Below, in pieces: positions 49,126 through 60,141 of a stretch of 64,000 nt of DNA. The first letter of the stretch is position 1. Every line of letters begins with the position of its first letter. The stretch spans positions 1 to 64,000 of the forward strand of contig MU858202.1 in NCBI GenBank assembly GCA_033297075.1, read 5' to 3'. The position numbers and the translations under genes are program-made. Under the pieces are notes generated by a model. That model was not told where the DNA came from, did not search any database, and saw only the letters and a program-made list of their open reading frames with translations. This stretch comes from Rhypophila decipiens (Eukaryota > Ascomycota > Sordariomycetes > Sordariales > Naviculisporaceae).

Positions 49126-52100
49126 ACGTCGAACATTTCACGACTTCTTTTACGCTTTTCTCATGAATCTTTTTTCACAACAACCAATTCCCGTATTGAG
49201 GGACTGGCGGCGGCGGGGTTTTCGGGTCTTGTCATGATGACTTTTTCTCTCATGGGGTATATGGGTTTTCTGCACGCGATTTGCGATTCATTTTCGGGGT
49301 TTACTGTATCATAACTGGGGCAAATCAATGGGTGTTTACACGGCTTGACACAAACATAATATGATATCCCCTCTGGGTCTCCTGGAGGCACACGCATCTT
49401 TTGCTCTGTTCACATTATTCTTGCTCTCGTGCTCTCCCTCGGTCGCGCTTTCCTGGTCAGTCGCGCTTTTGTTTACGTGGGTCTCGCGTCTTGTGGGGCT
49501 GCACGGGTTTCCTCGTCCTCATGTCTTGGGTGGGTTGATTTCCTTCGCGTAGCCGGTGTGAAGTCATTCCTCGGTTTTGTGTTCAGATGTTCATTATTTG
49601 GGTCGTCGCTCAATGGCAGGAGAATCGGCGATGACATTGTTTGTGACTCATCGATGCCGTTTTTTCTCCTGGCCGGTGTGCTCCCGTGACCTTTGAGTTT
49701 TCAGTGAATCTTTCGGTCTTGGAAGCTTAATTCTTGCCACCGTTGTCTGTATGTGCACGTGTGTTTATATCCGCTTGGCCTGACTTGAGCAGCTTCCTGT
49801 TCCTGTATGCTCTTCTCCGGCGACTGTGATCTCCATGTCTGTGTCCTGCCTGGTATCTGACTTGCGGATTTCTGAGGCCTGGCATATGACGTTTGTTGTT
49901 CCCATTTTTCTTTGCTGGCGGTGCGAGACTCGTGAGTGGTGTTGTTGGTGGTAGTCACGTGATTGGTATGGTGTTAGTGCTGGGGGCTGTCTGTGGTTCT
50001 GTTAACCTTCTCTGACTTTCCACGAGAGCCACCGACGGGGAAACCTTAAGTGTTCTATCTAAATCCACATTCTTGAATCATAAGCTTATTCTGTTGCGTT
50101 TTGTTTTAACGGCCTTCCCCCGGTATGTTTTGGTATTCCTGGTACATGAAGTTTCTCGAATTTAAATGATGAATGATGACAATGCTCTGTGTGCTCGTTC
50201 ATCAAACTGTGTTCCTTTGTACGTGTATTGTTCTTTATATGCTTGCCAGTTGCTTACTTGCTATATAGGCTCACACCTGTCTCTCTTGTCTGTTTAAAGG
50301 GGTTGTACAAGGTTCTCATACCTTCTATTTATTTCAGTTCGTTATTGTTACTAAATATCAATGTAATAACTTTGTATAGTGTCCGAATATCTTCGACCTC
50401 GGATACTTTCCTTCACGCATGGCTTTTTGCACTGTATTTGAGACCTAGGTTCTTGGTACATGTTGTTGCTTTTTATTTCCCGTCTTGATTACTTGTCCTT
50501 GTTTGGGGTGTTCTCGAATCATCTTATGGCATTACTAGGATTTGATGAGTTCTGAATACGTTATATATTTTCCAGGGGGAGCCCATCACGCATCATCACG
50601 TTAGAATGCACAACATAAACGACAAGTAGGAGTATTGGGCAGGAATTCGATCATCTTGGTGATATCTAGGAATTCGAGCAAAGAGCGAACTTAAGCATTA
50701 ATAACAGCTATTATGTTATATAGCAGGCCTGTTATGTAGTCTCCGCATTGACACAGAGTTGAGTCTCATGGTGTTGGACGATACTGGACATGGAGGCTAC
50801 GTCCTCACTCGAATGTGTGTGGTTATACGGCAGTGTCTTCCACTCAATCGAGTGATTGCTATCACTGAGTTCTCTATGGATAACATGTGAACATGACTTG
50901 GCCCTTTCTCTTCAGACGTCCCGGGGCTCTGTAAGAGATGTTTGTTTTCTTCTCGCCCCGACACATAAACACCATCCATAGTGAACGGAGGTTTCGATTT
51001 ACCCTAACGCCATTAGGTACGTATGTCTATATCAAGTCTTAATATTGGGATATTTTCTCCATCGGTATATTGCTATTTGATTTCCCACGTGAAATCCATG
51101 GAATGTGATGGATCGTTTGATAGTTACTGTTTGATTACACTAGACTCAGGTCATTACTTCATCAACACGATACCAGAAAAGTTATATTTATATGTATTCG
51201 GGAGATTCAGGGGGAGGAAGAATATCATAGGCTCTAGAGACATTTGAATTGAACATAGAGTTGCAGTGACAGTTGTCAACATCCACTGCTCGTGAATTGG
51301 TACATTGATCACTATAACATATACCTTGGTGAGCAAGTTCAACAAACGACTTATACTGTCCATGTTTTTTGTCCAGGCCATCGGCCTCTCGCGAAGCTTT
51401 CAGTCCATACCCTGGAACATGTGCTTATGATATAGTGACACCCCTCAACATAGAATATATAACCATAACAAAGAGATGCGCAGATAGTTGTTCCAACAAC
51501 AGGATACACATAAAGAGCAAGGTAAATGCAGCTTGCCGACCAGCCGACTGAGGGATGCACTAACCACGGAGTGAGGATACCCATTTGGTTTCTATGTTAC
51601 CCTACGAGCATATTGTCAAACAGAGGACTAAAATCCCTCCACACATACTCGAAAACATACCGGGAGAGAGAGGGCACCGGAATGATGGATATCACAGACT
51701 CCACGAATGGTTCTGTGGCCCACATTGTTGCCGTCAAACCGTCACCCAACACAGAGACGAGAAAAGAATATCCTTTGGTAGCAGAAAGTTCGCAGTATGG
51801 ACCAAGTCTCACCTCCACATCGAAGCAACAAGTCAGGCTTCATATGTGATAACATGTACCTACATTAACCAACGTAGGAACTCGGATATGATACATTGAG
51901 ACTGGACAACAGGACCGCATCTCTCGAGCTGCGTGGAGAGCATACCTGCCAATAAGCGCGATATCCCATGGATAACAACACTGGTGAGCATATACTGCCT
52001 ATCATCACCAGCACAGAAACCCATCCACAAGTCCACTGTCCGCAAGTGTAGACAACGTCAACCATCGCGAGAGTACCCCAACGTACATGGACACCTGCAG

Positions 52101-52843
52101 CCGTTATCCTTAGAGAGAGAGGAGCACGAGAGCATGAGCATGTTCCAACCAGAGGAATAACTCGAATCTCGATGAACTATCTGATGAAGCAAACCTTTAA
52201 ACCTCCGATGGCCAAACAGGGAGATAAAGGCTCACTATACAGGGATCGGAGAATAGGAAACCTTGCAGCCACCAACTCCCCCGCGTATGTACAGCTACTG
52301 CTGTGGCATTATCACCATCCCCCAAGTGCATCCCAGTTTAAATATTCCATAGATGTTCACGACACCCAAGACGTGAAAGCTCATATGAGGCCGAGGGAGT
52401 ACAGGAAACAGATAAGAATAAGACCCACGCAGTCCTCATCCTTACCGATATGAGGATGACATTCGTATGACTACAAGGCCAGCTGCGAGATGAGGCAAGG
52501 AGGGGATTACCTTGCATGGATGTAGTTCCGTCGTCCATAATTTTCCGAACAGAGGCAGGGAATTTGGTCGTCTGCGTATAGCCTAATCACGACGCAGACT
52601 TGGGTAGGAACAACACACCCCGCAAGCAACCCAGGAACTCGAGAACGGAAGCCATGTCACTATAGTACATGCACGAACATGTCAGAATATTTCTAGACGT
52701 AGCCTCATGTTCCGAGTGACGAATTAGGCAAGTAATGATTCAAGTACTTATACCCGAGACTTGGACGTGGGAGCCGGGCAAGACTTCCCAGGTGCAGAAA
52801 CGTCCAAACTAAACCCAGGAGCTCACAAAATAAACCAACAGCA
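49126..52843. other. gene-poor 3.7-kb region after histone H4
   Basis: The first 1.4 kb is T- and pyrimidine-rich on the plus strand, producing several Leu/Phe-rich frames (for example near 50,189-50,488) that I treat as compositional. From about 50,600 to 52,840 the sequence is A-rich on the plus strand with small frames and no family match. I found no transposase, reverse transcriptase or terminal repeats. The final part is the promoter of the secreted-protein gene at 52844. Confidence 0.45.
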
Positions 52844-53339
52844 ATGAGGAGCCTATTCACCACCACGGTGATGATCGCCGCCCTCTGGTATGCAACCTGA
52901 AGCCTCGCCAACCTACCACGAATCCATACAAGTCTCCTACTGACAAAAACCAAAAACCCACGAAAGCAGCGGAACACAAGCAAGATGCTCACCACCGCAA
53001 ATCACAACCACATCATCAACCTCAGTCAGGTCAACGACCATAGCCACGCAAACCACATCCCTTCTGCCAGAGCATTGCACCACCCGCCCGGCGTCAACGC
53101 GCTTCTCCACGAGCGGGTGCGCCATCACCTGCTCCACGCTGTACACCAACTGCATTGCCGACATGGGCTTGATCATTCCCTGCGGATGCACGTCCGTGGC
53201 GGTGCGTCCCGTCACAACGTACGTCTGCCCGTCGAACAAGGCTTGTTTTCAGTGCCAGACTGGATGGGGGCTTCACAAGGAGACTGAGACGGGATGCGAG
53301 ACCAAGACGGCCACGGCCACGGCGAGACCTACACCGTGA
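52844..53339 (+). CDS. small secreted cysteine-rich protein
   Basis: Two exons (52844-52887 and 52970-53339) give 137 residues. Exon 1 is only 44 nt and encodes the start of a signal peptide (MRSLFTTTVMIAAL), completed in exon 2 by CGTQA; the 82-nt intron has GTATGC, a CTGAC branch point and GCAG. After a Thr/Ser-rich stalk (about 26-63) comes a compact module with nine Cys at 65, 69, 76, 86, 88, 101, 107, 110 and 124. It contains GCAITCSTLYTNC, DMGLIIPCGC and CFQCQTGWG. I recall the DMGxIxPCGC / CxxCxTGWG arrangement from uncharacterised fungal secreted proteins of Thr/Ser-rich type, but no function is known to me. The tail is Thr/Ala/Pro. It stands alone in a gene-poor stretch, as effector-like genes often do; that role is conjecture. 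Confidence 0.75.
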
Positions 53340-53894
53340 GCGAGGACACGGAGTTTGCGGTCAGTAGGGCGGAGAACGTTGATGGGAGGAAAGGGAGTGT
53401 CAGTCGATGTCGCTGTTTCGGAAAATATTCGCCCAGAATTGGCCGCAAGACGGCATTGCTGGCTGTCGGCTTCGAGCTCTGTATACATGTAGACGGATTA
53501 GTAGTACATACAAACTCAGGAGAACCGTTTGGCAGCAATTCGCTCGAATTGAACTATGCTTGAAGGTGTGAGAAGAGCAAGCATCGAACAGTAACCCCCA
53601 AGCCCAAACTGAGAATATTCCACGTGAAATCAAGCCGGTGAGCCGTCTTCTTGACGGACACGCCTCTCCATAACGAGCCATGCAGCTTCTGCGTGCCTGA
53701 AAGCGCCCCTTCCTCAACTGCTTAGAAGTCAGCGAGAGAGACAGCAACCGACGGCGCGACCAACGAACGCCATGCAGAGGGATGCCCAGTGAATCGATCC
53801 AGTCACTTGACTGGAGACAACGATGACGCAAGTTATCGAGCACTGCCCGACGACTTGACCGGACGTTATGGCCCGCTGTAGGTGCCGTTACAGC

Positions 53895-53995
53895 AAAGAA
53901 AGAAAGAAAGAGAAAGGAGAATAAAAAAGATAAGAGAAAAAGGGGGGAAAAGAGAATCAAAAACAAGAGCAAAGAGAAAGAAAGAAAGAAAGACG
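53895..53995. repeat. GAAA-type polypurine microsatellite tract
   Basis: About 100 bases of nearly pure A/G on the plus strand, with GAAAGAAAGAAAG at both ends and an irregular AAAAGG core. It generates a hydrophobic pseudo-frame on the other strand. Confidence 0.75.
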
Positions 53996-55474
53996 AGTGA
54001 CGACGGGGAAGGCTTTAAATAGCACATTGCTGGCAGGGAGTCTCGGAGGATCAGGACGCGAAAAGGAAGGACGAAAGCGCGTTTAGTCATTGAAGTCGTG
54101 ATTTTCGGTGCACATCTTGGCACTAAAACAGATTTATGATTGGCTGATTGGCACGGGGCCCCGCTTTAATCCCGAAGCGAGAACACCTCTCACCGTTCGT
54201 GGCATTCGCGTTCCCCCTCGCAAAAAGCTGCTTTTTGGAAAGAGAGCGCCTATCACGGCTGGCCGGTCGGAGGACTCGTGCCGAGCGGGCAGAGACCGGA
54301 ATACGCATGTTGCTATACATCACCATTGAACTAATTAACCATGGTCGTTTCCAGGTGCTTGTAAAACACGAGCAAGGCTCGATGAGTTCAGCATGCTGTC
54401 CTCGGCTCTGAGAAAGGGCCGGGAATGGGATGAGGGATTTTGACGATCCTTTTAAAGATCTTCATGAAGTATGAGACCAGAGACTGTATCGAGGTACGAT
54501 ATTCACCGCGGTCAACATGCTCACCGACGTCAGGACTCGCATGAAACAGTGGGCACTCCGTGTCAGATACCCACTTCACGATGGAGTACGGCTTCAAACA
54601 TGAGCTTGATTTTGCGCCTTCACATCGTTTTTTCTTGCTCCTCCACGACAGGGCCCGCCGATGCCGACGAACGGCGGATCCGGTGCAAAATAGCGGACAC
54701 AGAGAAACTTTCGATTCTTCTCCTGCTCGAGGGGTTTTCCCGTTTTCAACGGACCCTGCATCGGGTGGACTCTACGGGGCAGGTCCGTCACGGATTTTGT
54801 TTCCCGTGCTTCAGTCAACCGTCTTGACGATGGTCTTGTCGGCCAGCCTGATAGAAAGACGTTCCGACAATCCAGTTAGCTGTTATCAACGCACAGCGGA
54901 AGGCGGATTTACCCAGCTTGGTTAAAGTTAACCTCATGGCTCTGTCCGGTACTATCCAACAGCTCCGAACGGGCGCTACTGCACACGATATGACGATGAA
55001 TTGCGGACACTATGCGAAACCCACTCCGACAGAAAACTTCTCCTTGGCTCGTACAGAACCAGCTGCTCACACCTCGGTGTTTCTCGGTGAGTAGAATGCC
55101 TGATCCTTGTCTGATCATCTGAGAAGTCAAGAAAACATCACCCACGATGCTGGCCCCAATGTTGGAGAAAAAATGCTGCCCATGGTTGGTAGCTGCCTAC
55201 CGTTGAGTCCAGCTCTTTCGATGCATATGCACATGCATACTGAAGCAACCCGTGGCACTGGGTCCGGACAAAGACGTGGGCTTTGTCGTTGCTGTCCAAG
55301 GGGCGGCGGCGGCGGCGGCTAGATCCCAAAACAGCCATTCCGCCCCAATGAGCGGGATACCGGAAAACGGCAGTGCAGCTCGCACCACGGGCGAAGTCAA
55401 AAGTTTGTCTACACCCATGTGGTTTCTGCAGAGTTTGTTTTCTAGCTCTGCATGTTTAATATTTCTCCCCACAA

Positions 55475-55966
55475 GTGAGGGGAGCAGGCAGAGCTTCTTT
55501 CCTTTCGGAGCCTTCTGTCGGCCCTATTCCCGGCGAGCAATCCATACGTACCTACCTTACACATGTAGGGACCCGCATGCTCCGACTCAAGGTTTCGACA
55601 ACGTCATCCCGGATTGGATGCCCGCTCCATGACGACAGTGCGCCTTTGGAGCTGCTTCCGCCACTTTGGGGAGTCTGTCGGCTGGAACTCTCTCAGGTGG
55701 CGAGCCGACTCGTTCGCAATGTAGCCCTCGTCTCCTCTCTCCGAAGACAAATGCTGGCGGAGTTTCCAGAAAGGGCACTTACATCTGAGGTCAGATCAGA
55801 ATCGTCGAAGAGCTTCAATTCATGGCCGTCTGGGACTCACCTTCCCGACTCTGCCGTTCATCTGAGGGTACCGATTATATCACTCCAGGAAGCCGTGACC
55901 GCACCGCCGGTTCCTCCCCCGTCCATCGACCAGATTTTGCACGACATATCCTCCTGGGCTGAATAA
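55475..55966 (+). other. possible coding frame, unrecognised
   Basis: A 163-codon frame ending TAA at 55966, 286 bases before the sugar transporter start. The second half has a protein-like texture (for example LSQVASRLVRNVALVSSLRR, then EFPERALTSEV and SIDQILHDISSWAE), but the first part is unconvincing and the true start, if any, may be an internal ATG (55580 or 55748) or an upstream exon. I recognise no family. It might be a remnant of a larger gene, such as the end of a transcription-factor-like protein, or chance. Confidence 0.25.
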
Positions 55967-56251
55967 CCTTAGAAACTCTATATCCGCCACCTGGCAAGGG
56001 ATCTCGTGGAACCCAATCCCTGGTATTGGTCTTCTGACCCTGCCTCAACGTGGGTCGTCGACTTCTGGTTTCTATTTGTGAAACTATGGGTAGTGCTGGG
56101 GGGCAGTTTACTTAGCATTGCTCCTGCCGGCAACTTAAATAGACCACCGGACCATCTACTTTCCCTCTACCGTGCCAGGATTTCTCCCCTCTTGTTCTCT
56201 CGTCGCAACCGTTGTTCTGGGTTTCTCCTCCAGTCAAACGAAATTATCACG

Positions 56252-57961
56252 ATGCGGTTCTTCAACTCCAAGTCAGCAACAACGGCCGGCGATGCTGTCC
56301 CTCCCAATAAGGAGGAGGCCATCGCAGCCCCAGTCCCGACCAATGATGTCGCCGTCTTGGCCAAGGAGCAACAGATTACCATGATGGCTATCTGGCTTGG
56401 TACCGTTGCCAGTGTTGGTGGCTTCATGTTTGGATATGTCAGGTTGGTACTTCACTAACAATACTGCACCTCGGCATGAAACTCACATACTGACCACCTC
56501 GTCCATCTCTATAGCGGTCAGATCTCGGGTTTCTTCGACATGGAAGATTACGCCAGGCGGTTCGGAGATAACTACCAGTTCAGCGCGGCCCGGCAGGGTG
56601 CCATCGTGGGCTTGCTTCCTGCTGGATGTCTCTTCGGCTCCTTGATTGCCGGAAAGATCGCCGATTCCCTAGGCCGTCGTCTATCCATCTCTTTCTCGGC
56701 CCTCTTCTCGTGCATAGGAACCATCATAGAGGTCTCGTCCAACACAGTGTGGGCACAGTTCGCCGTGGGGCGTCTCGTCACTGGCTTTGGTATCGGTGCC
56801 TTGTCTGTCCTCGTCCCCATGTACCAGTCCGAGTCGAGCCCCGTCATCCTCCGCGGCGTGCTCATCTCGTGCTACCAGCTCTTCATCACCCTCGGCATCT
56901 GGCTTGCCGAGATGATCAACTACGGCACTCACAACATGAACGGCACCTCTGCCTCGTGGCGCATTCCCAACGCCATCTCCTTCGCCTGGGCCCTGATTCT
57001 TGGCGGAGGCATTCTATTCCTTCCCGAGTCACCACGTTATGCGTACCGCCAGGGCCGTGAGGACGAAGCTCGCCAGACCATCGCCCGGTTGGCGGGACTG
57101 CCCCTCGACGCGCCATCGGTCAATCTGCAAATCAACGAGATTCGAGAAAAGCTCGAGGAAGAGCGCGCGGGCGCCGAGGCACAGTGGTACGAGATCTTCA
57201 CCGGCCCTCGCATGCTCTACCGTACCTTGCTGGGCATCGTCCTCCAGTCCGGACAGCAACTCACGGGCGCCAACTTCTTCTTCTACTACGGCACGACAAT
57301 CTTCCGCGCGACAGGCCTGTCGGATAGCTACGTCACACAAATTATCTTGGGGTCTGTCAACGTCGGATGTACGTTTGGCGGACTGTGGGTGGTCAAGAAC
57401 TGCGGCCGGAGAAATGCGCTCATGGTCGGCGCTGCCTGGATGATGATGTGTTTTCTGGTGTACTCCTTTGTGGGCCACTTCTCGCTTGATCATACCAACC
57501 CGCAAAATACACCGAGGGCGGGCAACGTCTTGATTGTGTTCTCGTGCTTCTTTATCGTTGCCTTTGCGACGACCTGGGGTCCCCTCGTGTGGACTGTCGT
57601 TGCTGAGCTGTACCCGGCCAGATACCGTGCTCCGGCTATGGCGGTTGCCACGGCTGCGAACTGGTTCTGGAACTTTATGATGAGCTTCTTTACGAGGTTT
57701 ATTACGGACAAGATTGGGTATTTGTATGGCTTGGTTTTTGCCGGCTGTTGTGCGGCCCTGGTGGCGGTTGTTTTCTTCTTCTTGATTGAGAGCAAAGATC
57801 GGTCTTTGGAGGAGATTGATAGTATGTATCTGATGAGGGTCAGTCCGATTCGCAGTGCCAAGTGGGATGCGGCGGAGAAGAGGGATAATGAACGATCCAG
57901 TGAGAGCAGTGCTGCGAGTAGGAGGACTGATTCTAGAGATGGTGAGAAGGGAGAGAAATGA
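56252..57961 (+). CDS. MFS hexose transporter
   Basis: Exons 56252-56442 and 56515-57961 encode 545 residues. Members of this sugar-porter family take up glucose and related hexoses by facilitated diffusion or proton symport. Twelve membrane segments are visible. Signatures in order are GFMFGYVSGQISGF at the end of TM1 (the intron splits the Ser codon), GKIADSLGRR after TM2, GRLVTGFGIGALSVLVPMYQ with the following SESSP, and PESPRYAYRQGR at the centre. Then come the TM7 QSGQQLTGANFFFYYG, important for sugar recognition in this family, and the TM10-11 VAELYPARYRAPAMAVATAA with NWFWNF. The C-terminus carries ESKDRSLEEIDSMY and a Ser/Arg/Glu tail. Substrate and affinity cannot be read from sequence. 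Confidence 0.93.
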
Positions 57962-58265
57962 GCGAGTGGCGATGGTGTTGGTGTTGGGTTCATTGTTTAG
58001 TTGGATATATCATCATGGCGTTACTTTACGTCTGCATACCAGGTAGTTTGCAGTGGTTACATGCATGGGCGGGAGTTTTTTTCATACGCTGAATTGGTTC
58101 TATCAATGGTAGATAGTATAATGAAGAACTGAAGAGTTTAAACGTGCAAGATCCAAACACCAGATAGCTACCTACCTCCCTATCCTAACTCGGAGACCAA
58201 AGAACAAGATGGCACACAGACAAGGCAAACTCCACGAATTCACCCATATGTAGGTAGTTACAAGT
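57962..58265. other. convergent 3' region sugar transporter-rvt
   Basis: Only 304 bases separate the stop codons of two converging genes. Short and AT-richer, with no other feature seen. Confidence 0.5.
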
Positions 58266-60105
58266 CTACAACATCATCTGCCAAGTAACCTTCTTCTGGC
58301 GCATCATACTCAACACGCCCCCAGGAAGGAACTGCTTATCGACTAGACTCAAAGCCCCATATGCCTCGAGCAGTTCCTCGGCATAAAGCGCAACAAACCA
58401 TTTATTTTCCGGCGTCAATGGAGGAGCATTTTTACCTCCTGACGTTGCTTTGCGGAACCCCCCGTTGCGGGAAGAATATCCGCCTCTGCCGCCGCGCCCG
58501 CGATAGTGACCGCGTCGTCGAATGTGGGAAGACCTCTCGGGGTGGACGCCGGATGAGGAAGATAGTGCGTCGTCCAGAGCATCCAGGGTGCGTTTGTCGA
58601 GGGCTATACTCTTCCCCTGGGGCGTGGAGAGGAGCGTGTCAGTGTAGATGTTTCTCAGGTTGAGGCTGAAGCGCTCCCTGAAGCGGGCGAATTCGAGGGG
58701 GGAAAAGAATTTGTGCGCTTCGCGGGGGCGGATTATGGGGTTTGTTGTTGTTGTTGTTGTCTCTTTACTGGTCGTTGCTGATGGTGTTGGCGCGGAGCAG
58801 TTTCGGTCGTCGGACTGACCAGAGGAGGAGGAGCTACCACCGTTGGAGGCGGTATCAGACTCGTCATCGTCCTCGGAATCAGACTCGGACTCAGACTCAG
58901 ACTCATCTGGCATTATATCGCGGAGCCGGGAACGGAGCTTCCAGGAGTGTGTTTCGTCGAATAGGTTTTTATAGTTGAGGTATTCGGCGTGCTCGTCGGC
59001 CAGGTATTTCTCGAGGATCTTGTCGGGGGAATCGCTTAGTTGGTCCCGCACGAGGAGGAGCGGCACAAAGGGGTTGCGTAGGCCCAGGCCGCCTAGTGTT
59101 TCGGGGAGGTGGACGAATGCGTCGGGTATGGTGGCTGATTCGTCGGGCAGGTCTAGGTGCGAGCTGATCATGGATTTTACGTGGGCTGTTACGTTCCCGT
59201 TTGCTGGGGGAGGGAGCAGGCGGTTGAGCATGCGCGAGTAGGTGTCTAGCATGGCGTCGACGTGCTCTACGCCGAGGCAATGTGCTGGCTCACCGAGGAC
59301 GTTGGTGAAGAAGCGGCCTATGCAGCTGTTCCAGGTTTGGACCCAGGCTAGCACGCTCTTGCATTCGCCGAGCTGTTTCTCCAGCTGGTCCAGGTGGGCG
59401 GATACCCGGCCTTGGTCGATTTGCCATTTCCCCGAGGCGCTATCTAGGACGAGGAAGCCGACTGATACTGTGCCTGCGGGGAGGCGCTGCATGATCTGGG
59501 AGTCATCTTCGGCGTCGGGGGAGATGGTTGAGTTGCCTGGCAGGTAGACAAACCCTGTCTTGCTCCTGTTAAACTCTAGGCCGAAAATCTTGCCATAATC
59601 TTGCATGCAAGCCCAGGCGCGAGCAGCCGTCTCGGGCTCGCCGCACAGCCAGATATCGTCGTGGATTCGATACAGCAAGACCCCAGTCTGCCGGTGAACC
59701 GCCAGATCCATGCAGAAGAGAAGCATCTCACCGATCAGCTTCTCCGAGGCATGAGCCATGGGGACGCCTCGCTTTCTCGTGCGCGGTCCATGCTGGGGAC
59801 GGTCGTCGGATGCCATGTCTAGGTTGAGCGGCGCCTCGAGATACTTCCGGAAGAAGTCGATCCACTCCTCCTGGAAACCAAAGTAGCGCATCACGGCGAA
59901 GGCTGTGCTGTGCGGGATACTTGTCCCGAACCACTGGATATCTGTCTGGATCAGAGCAACTGGTCCACGGGCGTCCTTTGGTGACTGGTGAGTTACGCCC
60001 CGGAGGCGGTGGATGAACATCTCGGCGGTCAATTGGCGTAGCAGCTGCTGGCGAATGTTGGTTTTCTGTTTTGGCAGTTTGACTTCGCGAGAGTATGCCC
60101 AGTCA

Positions 60106-60141
<36 letters not shown>

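Larger units (their letters stand above)
53340..56251. other. gene-poor region before the sugar transporter
   Basis: A GAAA-type purine repeat covers about 53895-53995 and a short GGC run lies at 55300-55320. Minus-strand frames over the purine repeat (Leu/Phe/Ser-rich) are compositional. One plus-strand frame ending at 55966 looks more gene-like and is listed separately. The last ~100 bases are the CT-rich leader of the transporter. Confidence 0.45.

Noticed and set aside
52937..53239. 100-codon minus-strand frame and 100-codon plus-strand frame at the secreted-protein locus
   Set aside because: Both are out of frame with the cysteine-rich two-exon model, which has a signal peptide, canonical intron and a coherent Cys pattern.
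53400..53972. 190-codon minus-strand frame with Leu/Phe-rich start
   Set aside because: Its N-terminal half translates the GAAA-type polypurine repeat, and the rest overlaps the end of the plus-strand secreted-protein gene without similarity to anything known.
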